From contig CAZLGG010000004.1 of the NCBI GenBank assembly GCA_964559135.1, positions 21,491-85,490 of the forward strand: DNA of 64,000 nucleotides, read 5' to 3'. Origin of the DNA: DRQF01 sp964559135 (GTDB lineage: Bacteria; Planctomycetota; GCA-002687715; DRQF01). The notes beneath the pieces are model-generated. The model ran no database searches. It was not told where the DNA came from and saw only the letters and a list, made by a program, of their open reading frames with translations. Below, piece after piece: positions 61,350 through 64,000 of the stretch. The position numbers and the translations under genes are program-made. The number at the start of each line of letters is the position of its first letter. Within the stretch, counting starts at the first letter, position 1.

Positions 61350-64000
61350 TCACTTCTTCAAGCGACCTTCGGCGTGCCCCAGCATCCTTTCGGCCGCTCC
61401 AATGAATTCATCGAGAGCCTCGCTCCGCGGGCGGCTCCGCGCAAGGTCGAGAAACCGTACGCAGAGATCCTTCGCGGCAGCCCAGTCCTCTTGCAGCAGG
61501 CGCAATCGCGCCAACTCGAAGAGGACCTGTAGGTGCGCCGGATTGCGATGGAGCGCGGCCTCCAGAGCCCGAGCGGCGTCCTCGGAGTCGCCAAGGTCCG
61601 AGGATATCTTGGCCGATAGCAACAAGAGATCGACGTCGTCGGGCGCGAAGAGCAGCGCGCGTTCCACCAGACCGAGAGCGTCCTCGAATCGCGCTTCATC
61701 TCTGGCACGGCGAGCCCGCCCACCGAGTTCCTTCCCGTAGTCATCGAGGAGGCGGGCCAAACTGCGGAAGTTCTCGTCATCTCCCGCGAGCTTCAAGGCC
61801 TTCCGAAAAGTCCTCATCGCGTCATCACGGATGCGTGCCCGCTGCTCCGCTACCTCTTTGGTCTTCCCTCGAAGACGACTCGCCGCCTTGAGGTACCCAT
61901 ACCCCTCGGCCCTGTACCCGAAGGCCAGTCCGCGCTTGGCCTCCCGGTTCTGCGGATCGAGCTCCAAGGCGCGCTCGTAGCTCTTGATGGATTGCCGCCA
62001 GTGATCGGTGACGGCCTTTGCGTCGAGAGACGAGTCCTGAGCGCACTCCCGGTGGAGATCTCCGCGTAGAACGAGAGCCTCGACTTGGTCGGGCACCAAC
62101 TCCAACGATCGGTTCACGGCCTCGAGAGCAAGTGATGCGTTCCGAGTAGCCTGATGGTGTCGACCGAACGCCAACCAAGTTGCGGCGACTTCCCGGCGGA
62201 GAGCCGTGGAGTTCGGAAGGGTCTTCAATCCCCGATCGAGAACTCCCATCGCGGCCCTGTTGGAGCCCCTTGCACGAAGAGTGCGTGCGAGCAGCAGATA
62301 CGCCCGTTCGAAACGGGGATCGACCTTCAGAGCCCGAATGAGATCCTGGGTCGCGAGTTCGGGATCGACGTCCTCGTAGGCCCGCGCACGCAGATACCAA
62401 GCCTCGCCATCCTCGGGGAAATCTTCGACGAGTGCCCGCGCTCTCTTGCTCACTTCGATGGGGGCATCGGTGAGCCACGAAGCGCCCAGCCATGCCCTCA
62501 TCTCCTCCATGCGGACATCCCGATTCCGCGGGTGGAGACGCGCCAACCGAGCGAGGAGTCGGAGACCTTGTTCGTACTCCTCCTGGGCGGCCCGCTCTTC
62601 ATCGGGAGATCGGGCCGACTGCAGCGCGCGAAGGCCGAGAAGGATGTGGAGCGACGCCAGGGAGCGATCGGCCTGCAATCGGACGGGCGAGTCGGCCCGG
62701 ACCCGACCGAGAACATCGAGGGCTTCATCGAGCCTCCCCAAGCCCGCAAGCGCCGTCGCACGCGTCACCGTGAGATTGTCCACGTCGATCGGCTCCAGTC
62801 CTTGGCCCAACTCCCGGGAGGCGTCCGCGGCCACGTCCAAGTCCTTCAAGGCCGCCTCGAAGCGCCCCTGCTCGACTTGGAGCGGGGCTCGAAGAAGCAT
62901 CACCTGGGCTCGCTCCCGCCGTGTTCGGGCAAGCCTGGCCGCCTCATCGTACTGGGCCAAGGCCTCGCGGCGGAGGCGCGCTTGCTCTCCCGGCTCCCTG
63001 ACCGTCCGGGCCCGCTCTTCGAGTGCGTGACCCAACTGGAGAACCGGGAGCATGGCGTTCGGCGCCTTGGACTTGGCGTCGCGCCAGAGAACCTCGCTGG
63101 ATTCCCAAACCCGTGTCCGTTCCCTGGAAAGCGGAACGAGAAAGGCGGTCGCCATGGCCCCAACCAGCAGGGCAAGAGTTGGCCGTCGAGCGCGATCGAT
63201 CAGGAGCAGCCCGGTCGCGACAGCAAGCCCGAACCCGGCGAGCGAGAAGTGAAGATAGCGATCGGCCATCACACCTGCGAACTGGGGGAAAACGTTGTTG
63301 AATGGCAGGAGCCCGGCCAACAACCAAAGGAAACCCAGACCGAGAAGCGACCGGCGCTTCAGGGCGAACACCGTGGCTGCACTCAACGCGAGCAGAACGA
63401 CGAGCCCCTGGACCGCATCCACATGCCACACTCCGTCGAATCGCCCCTCGTAGACGACGCTGAGGTCGAGGGGAACGACGAGATGTACGAGATAGCGCAG
63501 GAACACGGCACACATGCCCACCATCTTCGTGGCGATGGGCAGCCCTTCGGACTCGATCGTTCCCTGACTCGAGGCGACCCCCAGATGCACCGCCAGTCCC
63601 AGGAGCGAGACGCCCACAAGTGGAATGAGGGTTCGCCGGGAGAAGGGTTTCTCTCGCGATCGTTCCACGCCCCTCAACAGCCCGTAGGCCACGAGTGGAA
63701 GCACGAACACGCTCGCCTTGGCCATCAACGCGCAAGCGAAAGCCACCGGCGACGCGACGGCCCAACCGGCCGGACGACCGCGCCGCACACCGTTCAAGAA
63801 GAAGCCCAGAGCGGCCAGAGAAAAGACCATCGCAACGAGATCCTTCCGACCGGAAACCCAGGCGACGGATTCCGTGGCGACGGGATGGACGGCGAAGATC
63901 ACTGCGGCGATGAGAGCCGAAGACTCGACTCTCCAAGGACTCTCGACACGCTCCTCGAGCAAGGCGGCGACGAGTTCGAAGAGCAAGAACGCCGCGAGAC
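61350..64000 (-). CDS. TMTC-like membrane glycosyltransferase with TPR repeats, N-terminus outside the window
   Basis: The reading frame enters from the right window edge (AFLLFELVAALL precedes the first candidate start), so the start lies outside and the 5' part is missing. The first half has about nine membrane helices with HPVATESVAWVSGRKDLVAMVF and MADRYLHFSLAGFGL, typical of the TMTC/O-mannosyltransferase (GT-C) type. The second half is a chain of TPR units (YLLLARTLRARGSNRAAMGVLDR, ALELDPQNREAKRGLAFGYRAEG, LLSAKISSDLGDSEDAARALEAALHRNP). Members move sugars from lipid-linked donors onto proteins or glycans at the outer face of the membrane. The Asp-containing catalytic loop would lie outside the window. 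The rsmE gene starts 56 bases downstream. Confidence 0.8.
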   Translation of the reverse strand, partial: LAAFLLFELVAALLEERVESPWRVESSALIAAVIFAVHPVATESVAWVSGRKDLVAMVFSLAALGFFLNGVRRGRPAGWAVASPVAFACALMAKASVFVLPLVAYGLLRGVERSREKPFSRRTLIPLVGVSLLGLAVHLGVASSQGTIESEGLPIATKMVGMCAVFLRYLVHLVVPLDLSVVYEGRFDGVWHVDAVQGLVVLLALSAATVFALKRRSLLGLGFLWLLAGLLPFNNVFPQFAGVMADRYLHFSLAGFGLAVATGLLLIDRARRPTLALLVGAMATAFLVPLSRERTRVWESSEVLWRDAKSKAPNAMLPVLQLGHALEERARTVREPGEQARLRREALAQYDEAARLARTRRERAQVMLLRAPLQVEQGRFEAALKDLDVAADASRELGQGLEPIDVDNLTVTRATALAGLGRLDEALDVLGRVRADSPVRLQADRSLASLHILLGLRALQSARSPDEERAAQEEYEQGLRLLARLARLHPRNRDVRMEEMRAWLGASWLTDAPIEVSKRARALVEDFPEDGEAWYLRARAYEDVDPELATQDLIRALKVDPRFERAYLLLARTLRARGSNRAAMGVLDRGLKTLPNSTALRREVAATWLAFGRHHQATRNASLALEAVNRSLELVPDQVEALVLRGDLHRECAQDSSLDAKAVTDHWRQSIKSYERALELDPQNREAKRGLAFGYRAEGYGYLKAASRLRGKTKEVAEQRARIRDDAMRTFRKALKLAGDDENFRSLARLLDDYGKELGGRARRARDEARFEDALGLVERALLFAPDDVDLLLLSAKISSDLGDSEDAARALEAALHRNPAHLQVLFELARLRLLQEDWAAAKDLCVRFLDLARSRPRSEALDEFIGAAERMLGHAEGRLKK

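Overview
The window is a 64 kb piece of a GC-rich bacterial chromosome that is densely coded, mostly on the minus strand. It carries housekeeping operons interleaved with lineage-specific surface genes. No plasmid, phage, IS or CRISPR material was recognised. A Planctomycetota-like or other deep-branching Gram-negative-type organism is my best guess, with low to moderate confidence. The hints are a single-chain glycyl-tRNA synthetase, many lipoprotein signal peptides, TPR-rich membrane glycosyltransferases and O-antigen-ligase-like proteins, repetitive secreted proteins of unknown role, and pseudopilins fused to lectin-like domains. No 16S gene is present to settle this.

Region by region. 1-3.2 kb: the start of an M14-type carboxypeptidase (cut by the window edge), a small membrane protein, and an O-antigen-ligase/TPR protein translationally coupled to it. 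3.5-5.5 kb: a kelch-repeat lipoprotein, then a strong terminator and an intergenic repeat. 5.8-12.7 kb: glycyl-tRNA synthetase, a class I amidotransferase-like hydrolase, a radical SAM/SPASM protein, a GT4 glycosyltransferase, a lipoprotein and an Rpn-like nuclease. 12.8-19.2 kb: the classical thrS-infC-rpmI-rplT-pheS-pheT operon, with a PheT that lacks its usual tRNA-binding OB-fold. 19.5-22.1 kb: two tandem secreted paralogues of equal length. 22.1-31.5 kb: aspS downstream of a complete F-type ATP synthase operon (atpZ-atpI-like-B-E-F-H-A-G-D-C). 31.7-36.3 kb, plus strand: a coiled-coil lipoprotein, ndk, an RqcH/NFACT protein, a TPR lipoprotein, rnpA and yidD, followed by more copies of the intergenic repeat. 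36.5-40.6 kb: two parvulin/SurA-like chaperones around scpB.

40.7-58.4 kb is the most unusual part. It is one minus-strand operon in which most neighbours overlap by 1-4 bases. It encodes a twin-FHA membrane protein, a PilM-PilN fusion, a PilO-like protein, a TPR protein, five pseudopilin-type proteins (GspG, H, K, J and I-like) and a zinc-ribbon/TPR-like protein. This is the inner-membrane scaffold and pseudopilus of a type II secretion or type IV pilus-like machine, without the secretin, ATPase or polytopic platform protein in the window. At least two pseudopilins (GspH-like and a 1660-residue GspK-like protein) carry LamG/concanavalin-like beta-sandwich domains. The FHA and TPR proteins also appear to end in carbohydrate-binding-like beta-sandwiches. 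Directly upstream lies a gene for an FHA-GAF-AAA+ sigma-54 activator, and between the two there is a reasonable -24/-12 promoter. I infer a phospho-signal and sigma-54 controlled, glycan-facing secretion or adhesion apparatus. 60.5-64 kb: rsmE and the C-terminal part of a TMTC-like glycosyltransferase with TPRs, cut by the right window edge.
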